Notes: generated by a model not told the origin, from the sequence alone. 64,000 nucleotides of DNA from Pseudooceanicola atlanticus (GCF_000768315.1 NZ_AQQX01000003.1:496001-560000), one strand, 5' to 3'; counted from the first letter of the stretch, positions 47,220-57,142 are shown. Made by a program: numbers and translations.

Positions 47220-48992
47220 AAACGCCTCCTGTGGGATATCCACCTTGCCGAACTGGCGCATCTTCTTCTTGCCGGCCTTCTGCTTGTCCAGCAGCTTGCG
47301 CTTCCGGGTCGCGTCGCCGCCGTAGCATTTGGCGGTCACGTCCTTGCGGAGCGCGGCGAGGGTTTCGCGGGCGATGACCTTGCCGCCGATGGCGGCCTGG
47401 ATCGGGATCTTGAACATGTGGCGCGGGATCAGGTCCTTGAGCTTTTCGCACATGGCACGGCCGCGCATTTCCGCCCGGTCGCGGTGGACCATCATCGACA
47501 GCGCGTCGACGGGTTCGTCATTCACCAGGATCTGCATCTTCACCAGGTTGTCCTGGCGGTAGCCAATCAGCTGGTAATCGAAGGAGGCATAGCCCTTGGT
47601 CACCGATTTCAGGCGGTCGTAGAAATCGAAGACGACCTCGTTCAGGGGCAGGTCATAGACCGCCATGGCGCGGCCGCCGACATAGGTCAGGTCTTCCTGG
47701 ATGCCGCGGCGATCCTGGCAGAGCTTGAGCACATCGCCGAGATATTCGTCGGGCACCATGATGGTGGCCTTGATCCGCGGTTCCTCCACGTGGTCGACAT
47801 GGGTCAGGTCGGGCATGTCGGCGGGGTTGTGCAGGTCGATCTTCTCTCCGTCCTTCATGAAGACGTGGTAGATCACCGAGGGCGCGGTGGTGATGAGCTC
47901 GATATCGTATTCGCGTTCGATCCGGTCGCGGATCACCTCGAGATGCAGCAGCCCGAGGAAGCCGCAGCGGAAGCCGAAGCCAAGCGCCGCCGAGGTTTCC
48001 ATTTCATAGGAGAACGAGGCGTCGTTCAGGGCCAGTTTCTCGATCGCGTCCCGAAGATCCTCGAATTCGGCGCTGTCGACGGGGAAGAGGCCACAGAAGA
48101 CGACCGGGATCGACGGTTTGAAGCCCGGCAGCGGTTTCTCGCAGCCCTTCTTTTCGGTGGTGATCGTGTCGCCGACTTTGGTGTCGCGCACCTGCTTGAT
48201 CTGGGCGGTGAGGAAGCCGATTTCGCCGGGGCCGAGTTCATCGACATTCTGCATCGCGGGACGGAAGACACCGATCCGGTCGACGCCGTATTTCGCGCCG
48301 GTCTGCATCATCTTGATCTGGTCGCCCTTCTTCAGGACGCCATCCATGATCCGCACCAGAACGACCACGCCGAGATAGGGGTCATACCAGCTATCGACCA
48401 GCATCGCCTTGAGCGGCGCGTCGCGGTCGCCCTGGGGCGCGGGCAGCCGGGCGATGATCGCCTCGAGCGTTTCCTCGATGCCGATGCCGGACTTGGCGGA
48501 AACAAGCATCGCCTCGGAGGCGTCGATGCCGATCACGTCCTCGATCTGTTCCCTGACCCGGTCCGGTTCCGAGGCCGGCAGGTCGATCTTGTTGAGCACC
48601 GGCACGATCTCGTGGTCGGCGTCGATGGCCTGATAGACATTGGCGAGGGTCTGCGCCTCGACCCCCTGGGTGCTGTCGACGACAAGCAGGGAGCCCTCGA
48701 CCGCGCGCATGGAGCGGGAGACCTCGTAGGCGAAGTCGACATGGCCGGGGGTGTCGATCAGGTTGAGGATGTATTTCTCGCCGTCCTTGGCGATGTATTC
48801 GATGCGGACGGTGTTGGCCTTGATGGTGATCCCACGCTCGCGTTCGATGTCCATCGCATCGAGCAGCTGTTCCTTCATCTCGCGTTCCGACACGGTGTTG
48901 GTCGACTGGATCAGGCGGTCGGCCAGGGTGGATTTCCCGTGGTCGATATGGGCAACGATGGAGAAGTTGCGGATATGGTCAAGCTCGGTCAT
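47193..48992 (-). CDS. lepA: Elongation factor 4 (LepA)
   Basis: A 599-residue ribosome-associated GTPase that promotes back-translocation or assists initiation under stress. G motifs are [18 protein letters not shown], the switch block [23 protein letters not shown] and [11 protein letters not shown]; the C-terminal LepA-specific domain ends [20 protein letters not shown]. The start [15 protein letters not shown] at 48992 gives the usual length. The stop lies in the loop of a terminator hairpin. Confidence 0.97.
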   Translation of the reverse strand: MTELDHIRNFSIVAHIDHGKSTLADRLIQSTNTVSEREMKEQLLDAMDIERERGITIKANTVRIEYIAKDGEKYILNLIDTPGHVDFAYEVSRSMRAVEGSLLVVDSTQGVEAQTLANVYQAIDADHEIVPVLNKIDLPASEPDRVREQIEDVIGIDASEAMLVSAKSGIGIEETLEAIIARLPAPQGDRDAPLKAMLVDSWYDPYLGVVVLVRIMDGVLKKGDQIKMMQTGAKYGVDRIGVFRPAMQNVDELGPGEIGFLTAQIKQVRDTKVGDTITTEKKGCEKPLPGFKPSIPVVFCGLFPVDSAEFEDLRDAIEKLALNDASFSYEMETSAALGFGFRCGFLGLLHLEVIRDRIEREYDIELITTAPSVIYHVFMKDGEKIDLHNPADMPDLTHVDHVEEPRIKATIMVPDEYLGDVLKLCQDRRGIQEDLTYVGGRAMAVYDLPLNEVVFDFYDRLKSVTKGYASFDYQLIGYRQDNLVKMQILVNDEPVDALSMMVHRDRAEMRGRAMCEKLKDLIPRHMFKIPIQAAIGGKVIARETLAALRKDVTAKCYGGDATRKRKLLDKQKAGKKKMRQFGKVDIPQEAFISALKMDN

Positions 48993-49215
48993 GGGGTGCT
49001 CAGATAGCAGAGGATCGGGGGGCGTGAAAGCCTGTGGCTGACGCCCCTTGGTCGGAGGCATTGGCGCCTTCTACATTAGGTTGTCTGGCGGGGGAAGCGG
49101 CTTGATCGCGGGCGCGGCGACGTGGCCGTTTCGCGCGGTGGCGGGGGCAGTGTCGGGGGTTGTCGCCGGGGCCGTGCGGGGCCAATCTGGCGCGACCATT
49201 GGAGGAGCCCCGGAC

Positions 49216-50127
49216 ATGTCGCACCCTGCCCCCGTTCTTGCCCCCGTGATTGCGCCTCCGGCCCGCGCCTTTCGCGGAGAGCTGACCGATCCGGATCGCT
49301 GGGCGGTCTGGCAGCCGCGGGCGGGCGATATCCTGGTCTGCACCCCGCCCAAGGCCGGCACGACCTGGAGCCAGACGATCCTGACCATGCTGGCCCTGGG
49401 CACGACCGACCTGCCGGACAAGGTGCCGGTGCTGTCGCCCTGGGTCGATGCCGATCTGGGCGTTTCGGCCGAGGATGTCGCCGCGGCGCTCGACCGGCAG
49501 GAGGGGCGGCGCGTGGTCAAGACCCACACCCCCGCCACCGGCTTCCCGGTCTGGGAGGGCGTGCGGGTGATCGCCGTCTATCGCCATCCGCTGGATATCC
49601 TGTTCTCGGTCCGCAAGGCGGTGGCCAACCGGATCAGCGCCAGTCCCGACCACCCGATGAAGCTGCCCCTGGAGGCCTCCGCGCGGGTCTTCCTGGAAAG
49701 CCCGGCGCGGTTCGACGATTTCGACACCGACACGCTGGCGCTGATCGTGGCGCATTACCTCGAGACGGTGCAATCGGGGCGGGTGCCGGGGCTGGGCCTG
49801 TTTCACTACGCCGACATGCTGCGCGACGGGCGCGGCACGGTGCGGCGCATGGCGGAAGCCGCCGGGATCGACGCATCGGAGGCGCTGATCGACGCGGTGA
49901 CGGCGGCGACGGAGTTCGGCGCGATGAAGCAGAAGGCCGCGGATTACGCGCCGGTGGGCGGGACCGGGTTCTGGCATTCCGATGCGGCGTTCTTCGATTC
50001 CGGCACGTCGGACAAATGGGCGGGGCAATTGTCGGAGGAGCTGCTGGCGCTTTACGACCGGCGAATGGCAGAGCTGTTGCCGGACCCGGAGCAGCGGCGG
50101 TGGCTGGAGGTCGGCTCCGGCGGGTGA
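49216..50127 (+). CDS. Sulfotransferase (Sulfotransfer_1 type)
   Basis: A 303-residue PAPS-dependent sulfotransferase. The 5'-phosphosulfate loop CTPPKAGTTWSQTIL and the 3'-phosphate segment VIAVYRHPLDILFSVRK are complete, with a C-terminal SDKWAGQLSEEL-type motif close to the family's KW-dimer region. The ATG at 49216 follows GGAGGAG; an in-frame Gly/Ala-rich extension to 49048 (LIAGAATWPFRAVAGAVSG) could be read from an upstream start but lacks a ribosome site. This branch sulfates small hydroxylated molecules; the target is unknown. Confidence 0.9.
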   Translation: MSHPAPVLAPVIAPPARAFRGELTDPDRWAVWQPRAGDILVCTPPKAGTTWSQTILTMLALGTTDLPDKVPVLSPWVDADLGVSAEDVAAALDRQEGRRVVKTHTPATGFPVWEGVRVIAVYRHPLDILFSVRKAVANRISASPDHPMKLPLEASARVFLESPARFDDFDTDTLALIVAHYLETVQSGRVPGLGLFHYADMLRDGRGTVRRMAEAAGIDASEALIDAVTAATEFGAMKQKAADYAPVGGTGFWHSDAAFFDSGTSDKWAGQLSEELLALYDRRMAELLPDPEQRRWLEVGSGG

Positions 50128-50271
50128 GGCTTGGTGGGCTTGGTGGCGTGTCAGCGCCTGCCGTGTCATGGCCGGTGGATGCAGAAATCTCGTCCCTTGC
50201 CGCGTTATTACTGAGGGCTGCGCCTGCATGGGCGGGCGCGAATGCGCCTGCCGAGGGGCAGGCAGGCGCAG

Positions 50272-50295
50272 CCCGGCGGTGCCGCCGGGCGGGGG
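50272..50295. repeat. 24-bp palindromic REP-like element (copy B)
   Basis: Identical to 47031-47054 except for one A-to-G change that improves the palindrome (CCCGGCGG-TG-CCGCCGGG). It lies in a gap rich in other inverted repeats. Confidence 0.6.
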
Positions 50296-50391
50296 ATAAG
50301 ATCCGAGGGCTGCGCGCTGATCCTTAGGCCGGTACCGGCTGGTAGGACCGAGAGACCCCGGCATTGGACCCAAGCCCCTGCCCCGGCACAT

Positions 50392-50418
50392 AAAAGGGCG
50401 CCACGGGGGCGCCCTTTT
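50392..50418. terminator. Bidirectional terminator between sulfotransferase and TRAP genes
   Basis: AAAAGGGCGCC (50392-50402) pairs with GGCGCCCTTTT (50408-50418), loop ACGGG. It suits both converging transcripts. Confidence 0.9.
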
Positions 50419-50470
50419 CCTGCCTCGGGTCGGGCGGCTTCGGGGCCGCCCTTGCTGCATGGCTAGGCGC

Positions 50471-51481
50471 TTACATGGCGCCCAGGGCGTTGCGGAAGGC
50501 GGCGAGGATCTCGGACCCCTTCTTGCCCCGCCCATCGAGTTCGGCGGCCCATTCGTCGCCGACATTGGACATCATGTCGGCCAGCTTGGCCTGGTCGGCC
50601 TCGGGCAGGTCGACGAAGGTCACGCCCTGTTCGGCGACGAAGGCCTTGTCGGCGTCGGCAGAGGCGTCGGTGGCCTCGCAGCCGTTGAGCGTGGCGGCGG
50701 CGCCGGCCTCGGTCAGGGCTTGCTGCACGTCTTCGGGCAGTTCGTCGTATTTCGACTGCGAGATCATCCAGGTCGCGACGAAGGCGCCGAAATTGGTGCC
50801 CTGGGTCGCGGTCTTGATATGCGGCGCCAAGTCATAGGGCTTGATCGACCCGATCGGGAAGGCGATCGCGTCGACGGTGCCGCGCGACAGGGCCTCGCGG
50901 GTTTCGGGGCCCGGCACGGCGACCGGGACGCCACCCAGCTTTTTCACTCCGGCGATCTTGGGCGCGCCGGTCACGCGGACCTTCCAGCCGTTGATGCTGT
51001 CGAGGCCGGTGATCTCTTTCGAGGCGAAGAGCTGATAGGGCGGCAGGACCAGCACGGCCAGCGCGCGCACGCCCTGTTCCTGGTATTCGGCCACGTCGAG
51101 CGCGCCGCCCGGCTTGGCGATTTCCCAGAATGCCTTGGTGCCTTCGCAGGAATTGGTGAAGGCCTCGGGCAGTTCCCCGACCGAGCTGAGCGGCAGCTTG
51201 TCGGCGGAATAGGACGCACCGACATAGGCGATGTCGGCCACGCCGGATTGCACGAGCGAGAGCATGTCCTTGGCCTTGCCCAGCTGCTGCGCCGGGAAAT
51301 GTTCGAAGGCGACCGCGCCGCCGGTGGCCTCGGTCGTGGCCTCCATCAGCGGTTCGGCGACGCCGGTGGTCATGTAATGGCCGACCGGCAGGCTGTCTGC
51401 CAGGCGCAGGGTGATGTCCTGCGCGGACACGGCGGTGGTCGTCAGTAGCAGGGCCGCAAGGGCCGTCGTGGTCTTCCTCAT
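50471..51481 (-). CDS. TRAP transporter substrate-binding protein (DctP family)
   Basis: A 336-residue periplasmic protein with signal peptide MRKTTTALAALLLTTTAVSAQ, started at 51481 behind GAGGAGGAA. The DctP features are a GVAEPLMEATTEATGGAV ligand-facing helix, SLVQSGVADIAYVG, and the arginine-containing block WKVRVTGAPKIAGVKKLGGVPV, whose Arg normally binds a carboxylate. With DctM and DctQ upstream in the same operon it forms a Na+-driven importer of an organic acid. Confidence 0.94.
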   Translation of the reverse strand: MRKTTTALAALLLTTTAVSAQDITLRLADSLPVGHYMTTGVAEPLMEATTEATGGAVAFEHFPAQQLGKAKDMLSLVQSGVADIAYVGASYSADKLPLSSVGELPEAFTNSCEGTKAFWEIAKPGGALDVAEYQEQGVRALAVLVLPPYQLFASKEITGLDSINGWKVRVTGAPKIAGVKKLGGVPVAVPGPETREALSRGTVDAIAFPIGSIKPYDLAPHIKTATQGTNFGAFVATWMISQSKYDELPEDVQQALTEAGAAATLNGCEATDASADADKAFVAEQGVTFVDLPEADQAKLADMMSNVGDEWAAELDGRGKKGSEILAAFRNALGAM

Positions 51482-51515
51482 TGTTCTTCCTCCTCTGTCG
51501 AACAATAGAACGCGG

Positions 51516-52802
51516 CTACCGCATCGTTGACGGCAGCCACAGGGTGATCGCCGGAAACGCGGCGAGCAATGCGATGACGATCAGGTGCGCCCAGACATGG
51601 GGCGCGACGCCGCGGAACAGCTCTCCGAGCGGGCGGCGGGTGTAACGGGCGACGACGAAGACGTTCATGCCCAGGGGTGGCGTGACCATGCCGACCTCGG
51701 CGGTGACGACGACAAGCACGCCGAACCAGATCGGGTCATAGCCCATCTGCAGGATCAACGGCAGGATCACCGGCACGGTCAGGATCAGGATCGCGATCTG
51801 GTCCATGAAGAAGCCGAGGATCAGGTAGCCGAGCAGGATCACCGCCAGGATCACCCAGCGAGAGGTTTCCAGCGCCCCCACCCAGGTGGTGATGTCGTTG
51901 GTCACGCGGGTCAGCGTGAAGAAATAGCCGAAGACATGGGCGCCCAGGATGATGAAGAGCACCATGCAGGTGGTCTGTGCCGCCGAGCGCAGGGCGCGCA
52001 ACCCGTTCTTCAGCGTCAGCTGGCGTTCCCATGCGGCGATCAGCATGGCGCAGAAGGCGCCGATGCCCGAGGCCTCGGTCGGGGTGGCGATGCCGGAATA
52101 GATCGTGCCGGTCACCGCGAAGAACAGGATCAGCACCAGCCCGACCCGCTTGAGCGAGGCGAATTTCTGGCGGAACGTGTAGGACTGGCCCAGCGGCGCT
52201 GCCGAGGGGTCGCGCCAGACCAGGAAGGCGATGGTCAGCATGATCGTCACGGTGACGATCAGGCCCGGGATCACCCCGCCGATCAGCAGCGACCCGATCG
52301 GGATGTCGGCGATGATCCCGTAGAGGATCAGCGCGATCGAGGGCGGGATCAGCATGGCCAGCGTGCCGGAAATCGCGACGACGCCACAGGCGAGCTTGGG
52401 CTCGTAGCCTTCCTTCAGCATTGCAGGGATCGAGGTCGAGGCGAGCGTGGCGGCGGCCGCGGTGGACGAGCCCGAGATCGCGCCGAAGCCCGCACCGGCC
52501 AGCGCGGTGGCCATGGCGACCCCGCCACGCAGGCGGCCGACCCAGACGGTGGCGGCGCGGAACAGGTCGTTGGCGACGCCCGATATGATGACGAATTCGG
52601 CCATCAGCAGGAACATCGGGATGGTGATGATCTCGTAATCATTGGCGGTCGACAGGGGTGCGGTCTTGAGGATGCCCTGAAGGATCGGCCAGCCGCCGAA
52701 CATGTAGAGCCCGACAGCCCCCGACACGCCCATGGCAAGGGCCACGGGCAGGCCAAAGACAAGCATGGCCACGAGGACAAGTAGCGCGACGGTCACGGTC
52801 AT
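51516..52802 (-). CDS. TRAP transporter large permease (DctM)
   Basis: A 428-residue membrane protein with 12-13 hydrophobic helices. FGLPVALAMGVSGAVGLYMFGG at the start, GGVAMATALAGAGFGAISGSSTAAAATLASTSIPAMLKEGY (core motif GAISGSSTAAAAT) and YDPIWFGVLVVVTAEVGMVTPPLGMNVFV are diagnostic for DctM. It is the ion-coupled permease; it overlaps DctQ by four bases and is followed by the binding protein 34 bases later. Confidence 0.96.
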   Translation of the reverse strand: MTVTVALLVLVAMLVFGLPVALAMGVSGAVGLYMFGGWPILQGILKTAPLSTANDYEIITIPMFLLMAEFVIISGVANDLFRAATVWVGRLRGGVAMATALAGAGFGAISGSSTAAAATLASTSIPAMLKEGYEPKLACGVVAISGTLAMLIPPSIALILYGIIADIPIGSLLIGGVIPGLIVTVTIMLTIAFLVWRDPSAAPLGQSYTFRQKFASLKRVGLVLILFFAVTGTIYSGIATPTEASGIGAFCAMLIAAWERQLTLKNGLRALRSAAQTTCMVLFIILGAHVFGYFFTLTRVTNDITTWVGALETSRWVILAVILLGYLILGFFMDQIAILILTVPVILPLILQMGYDPIWFGVLVVVTAEVGMVTPPLGMNVFVVARYTRRPLGELFRGVAPHVWAHLIVIALLAAFPAITLWLPSTMR

Positions 52803-53386
52803 TCGGCATGCTCCGACTTGGTGGACGAGGTGATGGGCGGGGGCGGCAATTCGACGTTGGGCCGCCCGGAAACCGCTGAAATCGCGTGGAAAATCGACCG
52901 GTAAGCGCAGCGCAGGACCAGCGCCCCCATGCCGATGGCCAGCACCGCATGGGCGACCCAGGTCTGGAAGGGCACGACACCGGCGATGCGGTCATCGGCC
53001 ATGAAGGCGCCCTCGGCTTCCCAGATCTCGAGCCAGGTGATCGCGGCCAGGAACAGGGTCGAGGCGGCAAAGCCCAGCGATTGCGCCGCGTGGCGCAGGC
53101 GGAACGGGATCAGCGGCACGAAGACGTCGAGCGCGATATGTCCGTGCTGCTGCATCGTGTCCGAGAGCGCGAAGAAGAACACCGCCCCCACGAGGTAGAG
53201 GCCGATCAGGTCGAAGGACCAGACAAGCGGCGCGTCGAACACATAGCGCAGCACCACGTCGGCCATGACGATGCACATGATTGCGGCCATGGCGAGGGTC
53301 GACAGGAAGACGAGCGCCGTTTCCACCTTGGCCAGCAGGGCGGAGGGCAGGTTCAGCGGGACCTGGTCGTTACCGGGCGCGGCCAT
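52799..53386 (-). CDS. TRAP transporter small permease (DctQ)
   Basis: A 195-residue protein with four transmembrane helices (VFLSTLAMAAIMCIVMADVVLRYVF, LIGLYLVGAVFFFALSDTMQ, LGFAASTLFLAAITWLEIWE and AVLAIGMGALVLRCAYR), the DctQ layout, including HIALDVFVP. It partners DctM in the membrane. It begins in a one-base overlap with the lyase stop upstream, tying the importer to the catabolic genes in one transcript. Confidence 0.94.
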   Translation of the reverse strand: MAAPGNDQVPLNLPSALLAKVETALVFLSTLAMAAIMCIVMADVVLRYVFDAPLVWSFDLIGLYLVGAVFFFALSDTMQQHGHIALDVFVPLIPFRLRHAAQSLGFAASTLFLAAITWLEIWEAEGAFMADDRIAGVVPFQTWVAHAVLAIGMGALVLRCAYRSIFHAISAVSGRPNVELPPPPITSSTKSEHAE

Positions 53387-54270
53387 CAGGACGTCCCCCC
53401 GGCGGTGGCCATGATCTTTTGCGCGGCGCGTTCGTGCGGCTTGTCGATCATCTGCCCGTCGATGCGCACCACCCCTGCCCCGGGATCGGCGGCGAAGGCC
53501 GCGAGCACCTTCTTCGCCCAGGCGAGTTCCTCTTCGGTGGGCGTGAAGGCGGTGTTGACCGGCGCGACATGTTTGGGGTGGATCACCGCCTTGGCGCCGA
53601 AGCCGTCGCGGCGGGCCTCCCGCGCCTCGCGGGTGACGACGTCGAAGTCGTCCAGCACGGCGCAGATCGTGTCGATGGCGACGACACCCGCCGCCGCGGC
53701 CCCGGCCAGGCAGAGGTTGCGGGCCAGGCGGAAGGGTTCGTGGAACCCTTCGCGCGCGCCGTTTTCACGGGCGCCCAGATCGGCGGACAGGTCCTCGGCC
53801 CCCCACATCATGCCCCAAAGCCGTTCGTCGCAGCCCGCGTAATTGCCCAGCGTGAAGAGCGAGGCGGCGGTTTCCGTGGCGATGGCGATGATCGGCGTCG
53901 GCGGCAGGTCATGGGCGGCCTCGAACGCGGCCAGGTAATGGGCGACGCGGTTCAGGTCGTCGGGGCCCTGGCATTTCGGCAGCGCGATCCCGTCCGGGCG
54001 ATGCGGCATGATCGCGGCGAGGTCATCCAGCGTCATCCCGGTATCGAGCGCATTGACCCGGACGAAGAGCGCCGGGCCATCGCCTGGCTCGTTACGGGGC
54101 TCATCACGGGGCGCATCCAGCATGTCGGCCACGGTGCCGCGCGCCGTGACCTTGGCGGTGGCGGCGACGCTGTCCTCGAGGTCGAGGATCAGGGCATCAG
54201 CCTCACCGGCGCGGGCCTTTTCGAACTTGCGGGGGGCGTCGCCCGGCACGAAGAGGAACGAGCGCATCAT
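53386..54270 (-). CDS. HpcH/HpaI-type CoA-ester lyase (CitE-like)
   Basis: A 294-residue TIM-barrel lyase starting MMRSFLFVPGDAPRKFEKARAG. ALILDLEDSV (Asp/Glu metal and substrate site), LFVRVNALDTG, GIALPKCQGPDD, IAIATETAAS with the metal Glu, and GMMWGAEDLSADLG are the CitE/malyl-CoA lyase hallmarks. Such enzymes split malyl-, methylmalyl- or citramalyl-CoA. Here it follows MaoC by an ATGA overlap, suggesting it cleaves the hydroxyacyl-CoA made by the MaoC hydratase. Confidence 0.93.
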   Translation of the reverse strand: MMRSFLFVPGDAPRKFEKARAGEADALILDLEDSVAATAKVTARGTVADMLDAPRDEPRNEPGDGPALFVRVNALDTGMTLDDLAAIMPHRPDGIALPKCQGPDDLNRVAHYLAAFEAAHDLPPTPIIAIATETAASLFTLGNYAGCDERLWGMMWGAEDLSADLGARENGAREGFHEPFRLARNLCLAGAAAAGVVAIDTICAVLDDFDVVTREAREARRDGFGAKAVIHPKHVAPVNTAFTPTEEELAWAKKVLAAFAADPGAGVVRIDGQMIDKPHERAAQKIMATAGGTS

Positions 54271-54725
54271 GCGGCCTCCGGCCGTTTGCGCATCAGGGCC
54301 ATGCGCTTGCACTGGCCGACCAGCGTGCCGTCCTGCTTGAGGCAATGGTGTTCGAACTCGACCAGGCCCTGGGTCGGGCGGGATTTCGACGCGCGGGTCG
54401 ACAGTACCGTGGTTTCGGCGCGCAGGGTGTCGCCGTGGAAAACAGGCGCGGGAAACTTGACCTCGGAAAAGCCGAGATTGCCGATCGTGGTGCCCAGCGT
54501 CGTGTCCTGCACCGTCAGCCCGACCATGATCGCGAAGGTGAACATGGAGTTGAACAGCGGCTGTCCCCATTCCGTGTCCTTGGCAAAGTTGAAGTCGATA
54601 TGCAGGGGCTGCGGGTTCATCGACATCAGCGAAAACATCATGTTGTCGGATTCCGTCACCGTGCGCGTCAGCTCGTGACGGAAATGCAGACCTTCGTGGA
54701 ATTCCTCGAACCAGAGACCGGCCAT
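54267..54725 (-). CDS. MaoC family (R)-hydratase
   Basis: A 152-residue hotdog-fold hydratase. The catalytic Asp/His are in the MaoC-like block NMMFSLMSMNPQPLHIDFNFAKDT, where N(P/x)QPLH(I/L)D is the family's DxNPxHxD-type motif, followed by FNSMFTFAIMVGL and GNLGFSEVKFPAPVFHGDTL. It would hydrate an enoyl-CoA. It sits between the acyl-CoA dehydrogenase and the lyase, consistent with a dehydrogenate-hydrate-cleave sequence. Mesaconyl-CoA hydratase is one candidate. Confidence 0.92.
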   Translation of the reverse strand: MAGLWFEEFHEGLHFRHELTRTVTESDNMMFSLMSMNPQPLHIDFNFAKDTEWGQPLFNSMFTFAIMVGLTVQDTTLGTTIGNLGFSEVKFPAPVFHGDTLRAETTVLSTRASKSRPTQGLVEFEHHCLKQDGTLVGQCKRMALMRKRPEAA

Positions 54726-54736
54726 GAGCGTGTCCT

Positions 54737-55903
54737 TCAGTAAGATTTCGGCAGGCCCAGCACGCGTTCCGCGATGTAGCAGAGCGCCAGCTGGGGCGAG
54801 ATCGGGGCGATGCGGGGGATCAGGCTTTCGCGCAGGTAGCGTTCGACGTGATATTCCTTGGCATAGCCAAAGCCGCCATGGGTCATCACCGCCTGCTGGC
54901 AGGCATTGAACCCCGCCTCGCCGGCCAGGTATTTCGCCATGTTCGCGCTGGCGCCGCAGGGCAGGCCCTGATCGTATTCCCAGGCGGCCTTCATGGTGAC
55001 CAGCCAGGCGGCCTCCAGTTCCGACTGGCAGATGGCCAGCGGATGCTGGATGGCCTGGTTCTGACCGATGGGCCGGTTGAACACGTTGCGGTCCTTGGCA
55101 TAGGCGGTGGCCTTTTTCAGGGCGGCGAAACCCAGGCCCACGGCTTCGGCCGCGATGAGGATACGTTCGGGGTTCATGCCCTGCAGGATGTACTTGAAGC
55201 CCTCGCCCTCTTCGCCGATGCGGTCGGTTTCGGGGATCTCGAAATCCTCGAAGAAGAGCTCGTTGCTGTCGACGGCCTTGCGGCCCATCTTTTCGATCTC
55301 GGACACCTTGATGCGGTCACGGTCGAAGGGCGTGTAGAAAAGCGACAGGCCCTGCGTCGGCTTGGTCACGTCCTCGAGCGGGGTGGTGCGGGCCAGAAGC
55401 AGGATGTTGTCGGCGACCTGCGCGGTCGAGATCCAGACCTTCTGGCCGTTCACGACATATGTGTCGCCGCGCTTGTCGGCGCGCAGCTTCAGCTGGGTCG
55501 TGTTGAGGCCGGTATTGGGTTCGGTCACGCCGAAACAGGCCTTGGCGCGGCCCTCGGCCATGGGGCGGATCATGCGGTTCTTCTGCTCGTCCGTGCCGAA
55601 GACATCGACCGGTTTCAGCCCGAAGATGTTGATATGCACGGCAGAGGCGCCAGACAGCCCTGCCCCGCTTTCGGCGATGGTGCGCATCATGATCGAGGCC
55701 TCGGTCACGCCGAGCCCGGCGCCGCCCTGATCCTCTGCAGTGCAGATGCCGAGCCAGCCTTCGCGGGCCAGCGCGTCGTAGAAATCGGTCGGGAAGCCGC
55801 CCTCGCGGTCCTTTTTCAGCCAGTATTCGTCGCCGAAGCCCGCGCAGATCCGTTCGATCGCGTCCTGGATGGCCTTCTGGTCGTCGGACAGGGAAAAGTC
55901 CAT
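54737..55903 (-). CDS. Acyl-CoA dehydrogenase (catabolic island)
   Basis: A 388-residue FAD enzyme of normal length. MDFSLSDDQKAIQDAIERIC opens it; CFGVTEPNTGLNTTQLK (FAD/substrate), YVVNGQKVWIS, and the C-terminal QAVMTHGGFGYAKEYHVERYLRES are the family signatures; the base Glu is less obvious than in fatty-acyl enzymes. RBS GAAGGGG lies before the ATG at 55903. It lies one base from the CoA-transferase stop and 11 bases before MaoC. It probably oxidises a CoA-activated acid of the pathway. Confidence 0.94.
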   Translation of the reverse strand: MDFSLSDDQKAIQDAIERICAGFGDEYWLKKDREGGFPTDFYDALAREGWLGICTAEDQGGAGLGVTEASIMMRTIAESGAGLSGASAVHINIFGLKPVDVFGTDEQKNRMIRPMAEGRAKACFGVTEPNTGLNTTQLKLRADKRGDTYVVNGQKVWISTAQVADNILLLARTTPLEDVTKPTQGLSLFYTPFDRDRIKVSEIEKMGRKAVDSNELFFEDFEIPETDRIGEEGEGFKYILQGMNPERILIAAEAVGLGFAALKKATAYAKDRNVFNRPIGQNQAIQHPLAICQSELEAAWLVTMKAAWEYDQGLPCGASANMAKYLAGEAGFNACQQAVMTHGGFGYAKEYHVERYLRESLIPRIAPISPQLALCYIAERVLGLPKSY

Positions 55904-55904
55904 G

Positions 55905-57125
55905 TTATTCAGCCCCTTCCGTCTTTTGCGCATCCGGCAATGTCAGCGCCCCGCTTTGCGCCAAGGCGGTGATTTCGTCGGCGGTGAAGCCCATGCGCGA
56001 CAGCACTTCGGCCCCGTCGGCGCCCTGGCGGGGGGCCAGGCGTTCGGGTGTGGCCGGGGTGCGCGAGAAACTGGTGGGAACGGCCATCTGGCGAATGCGT
56101 CCCTCGGTCGGGTGGTCGACCTCTTCGAAGAAGCCGACCTCGCGCAGATGCGGATCCTCGAGCACGGATTCGAAGGAATGCATCGGCAGGGCCGGCACGT
56201 CCGCGCGGTCGAACAGGTCGAGCCATTCGGCGGTGGTGCGGGTCTTCATCAGGGTGCCAAGCTCAGCATAGACCTCGTCTATATGCTCCATCCGGGCGGC
56301 AAAGGTGGCATAACGGGGGTCGGCGGCAGGCATGTCGGGGCGGCCTAGTTCGCGGAAGAACCGTTCCCAATGGCCGTCATTGTAGATCAGCGCGCAGACG
56401 TAGCCGTCCTTGGTTTCATAGGGTTTGCGGTCGGGCGACAGGTGCCGCTTGTACCCGCCGTGATCCAGCGGCGGCATGAAGGTCAGACCGCCCAGGTGAT
56501 CGGCCAGGATCATCGAGAGCATGGTCTCGAACATCGGCACCTCGACCTTCTGGCCCTGGCCGGATTTGCCGCGTTCGATCACCGCGGCGAGGATCGCGTT
56601 CACCGCGGACATGCCGACGATGCGGTCGCAGATCGCGGCGGGCACGTAGGCCGGCTGCTGGCCGGCGCGTTCGAAGAGATGCGGGATGCAGACCCCGCCC
56701 TGGATCAGGTCATCATAGGCCGGGCGCCCGGCATAGGGACCCTGCTGGTCGAAGCCGACAAGGGCAGCATAGATGATCCGGGGGTTGGCGGCGCTCAGCG
56801 CCTCCCAGGTCAGGCCCAGGCGGTCCATCTTGCGCGGGCGCACATTGCTGAGCACGACATCGCAATCGGCGACCATTCGCAGCACCGCGTCGCGCCCCTC
56901 GGCCGTCTTGAGGTTCAGCACGATGCTTTGCTTCGAACGGTTCGAGTTGAGGAACATCGCCCCCATCCCCGCCGAACGCGATGGCTGGATTTCCCGCACG
57001 AGGTCACCGGCCGGCGCTTCGACCTTTATGACCTCGGCGCCGTAATCCCCGAGAATCTGCGATGCATACGGCCCCATAAGCACGGAGCTGAGATCGAGGA
57101 CGCGAAGTCCGTCGAGTGGTCCCAT
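55905..57125 (-). CDS. Class III CoA-transferase (CaiB/BaiF)
   Basis: A 406-residue CoA-transferase. It begins MGPLDGLRVLDLSSVLMGPYAS (typical family start), has GDYGAEVIKVEAP and NLKTAEGRD, and the catalytic Asp138 in YAGRPAYDDLIQ. It swaps CoA from a donor (such as succinyl-CoA) to the imported acid. The start at 57125 follows GGGAGGAGA. It is the first gene of the operon, directly behind a 22-base palindrome shared with the divergent IclR gene. Confidence 0.93.
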   Translation of the reverse strand: MGPLDGLRVLDLSSVLMGPYASQILGDYGAEVIKVEAPAGDLVREIQPSRSAGMGAMFLNSNRSKQSIVLNLKTAEGRDAVLRMVADCDVVLSNVRPRKMDRLGLTWEALSAANPRIIYAALVGFDQQGPYAGRPAYDDLIQGGVCIPHLFERAGQQPAYVPAAICDRIVGMSAVNAILAAVIERGKSGQGQKVEVPMFETMLSMILADHLGGLTFMPPLDHGGYKRHLSPDRKPYETKDGYVCALIYNDGHWERFFRELGRPDMPAADPRYATFAARMEHIDEVYAELGTLMKTRTTAEWLDLFDRADVPALPMHSFESVLEDPHLREVGFFEEVDHPTEGRIRQMAVPTSFSRTPATPERLAPRQGADGAEVLSRMGFTADEITALAQSGALTLPDAQKTEGAE

Positions 57126-57142
57126 TTTGCCGTCTCCTCCCA

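Larger units (their letters stand above)
50128..50470. other. Gene-free segment with REP-like repeat and terminator
   Basis: 343 bases without a gene between a sulfotransferase and the TRAP operon, which converge here. It contains GC-rich palindromes, including the second 24-base REP-like copy (50272-50295), and the bidirectional terminator at 50392-50418. Confidence 0.6.

Noticed and set aside
49048-49215. Longer N-terminus for the third sulfotransferase
   Set aside because: The Gly/Ala/Val-rich extension has no RBS, while the ATG at 49216 has GGAGGAG; kept only as an alternative.
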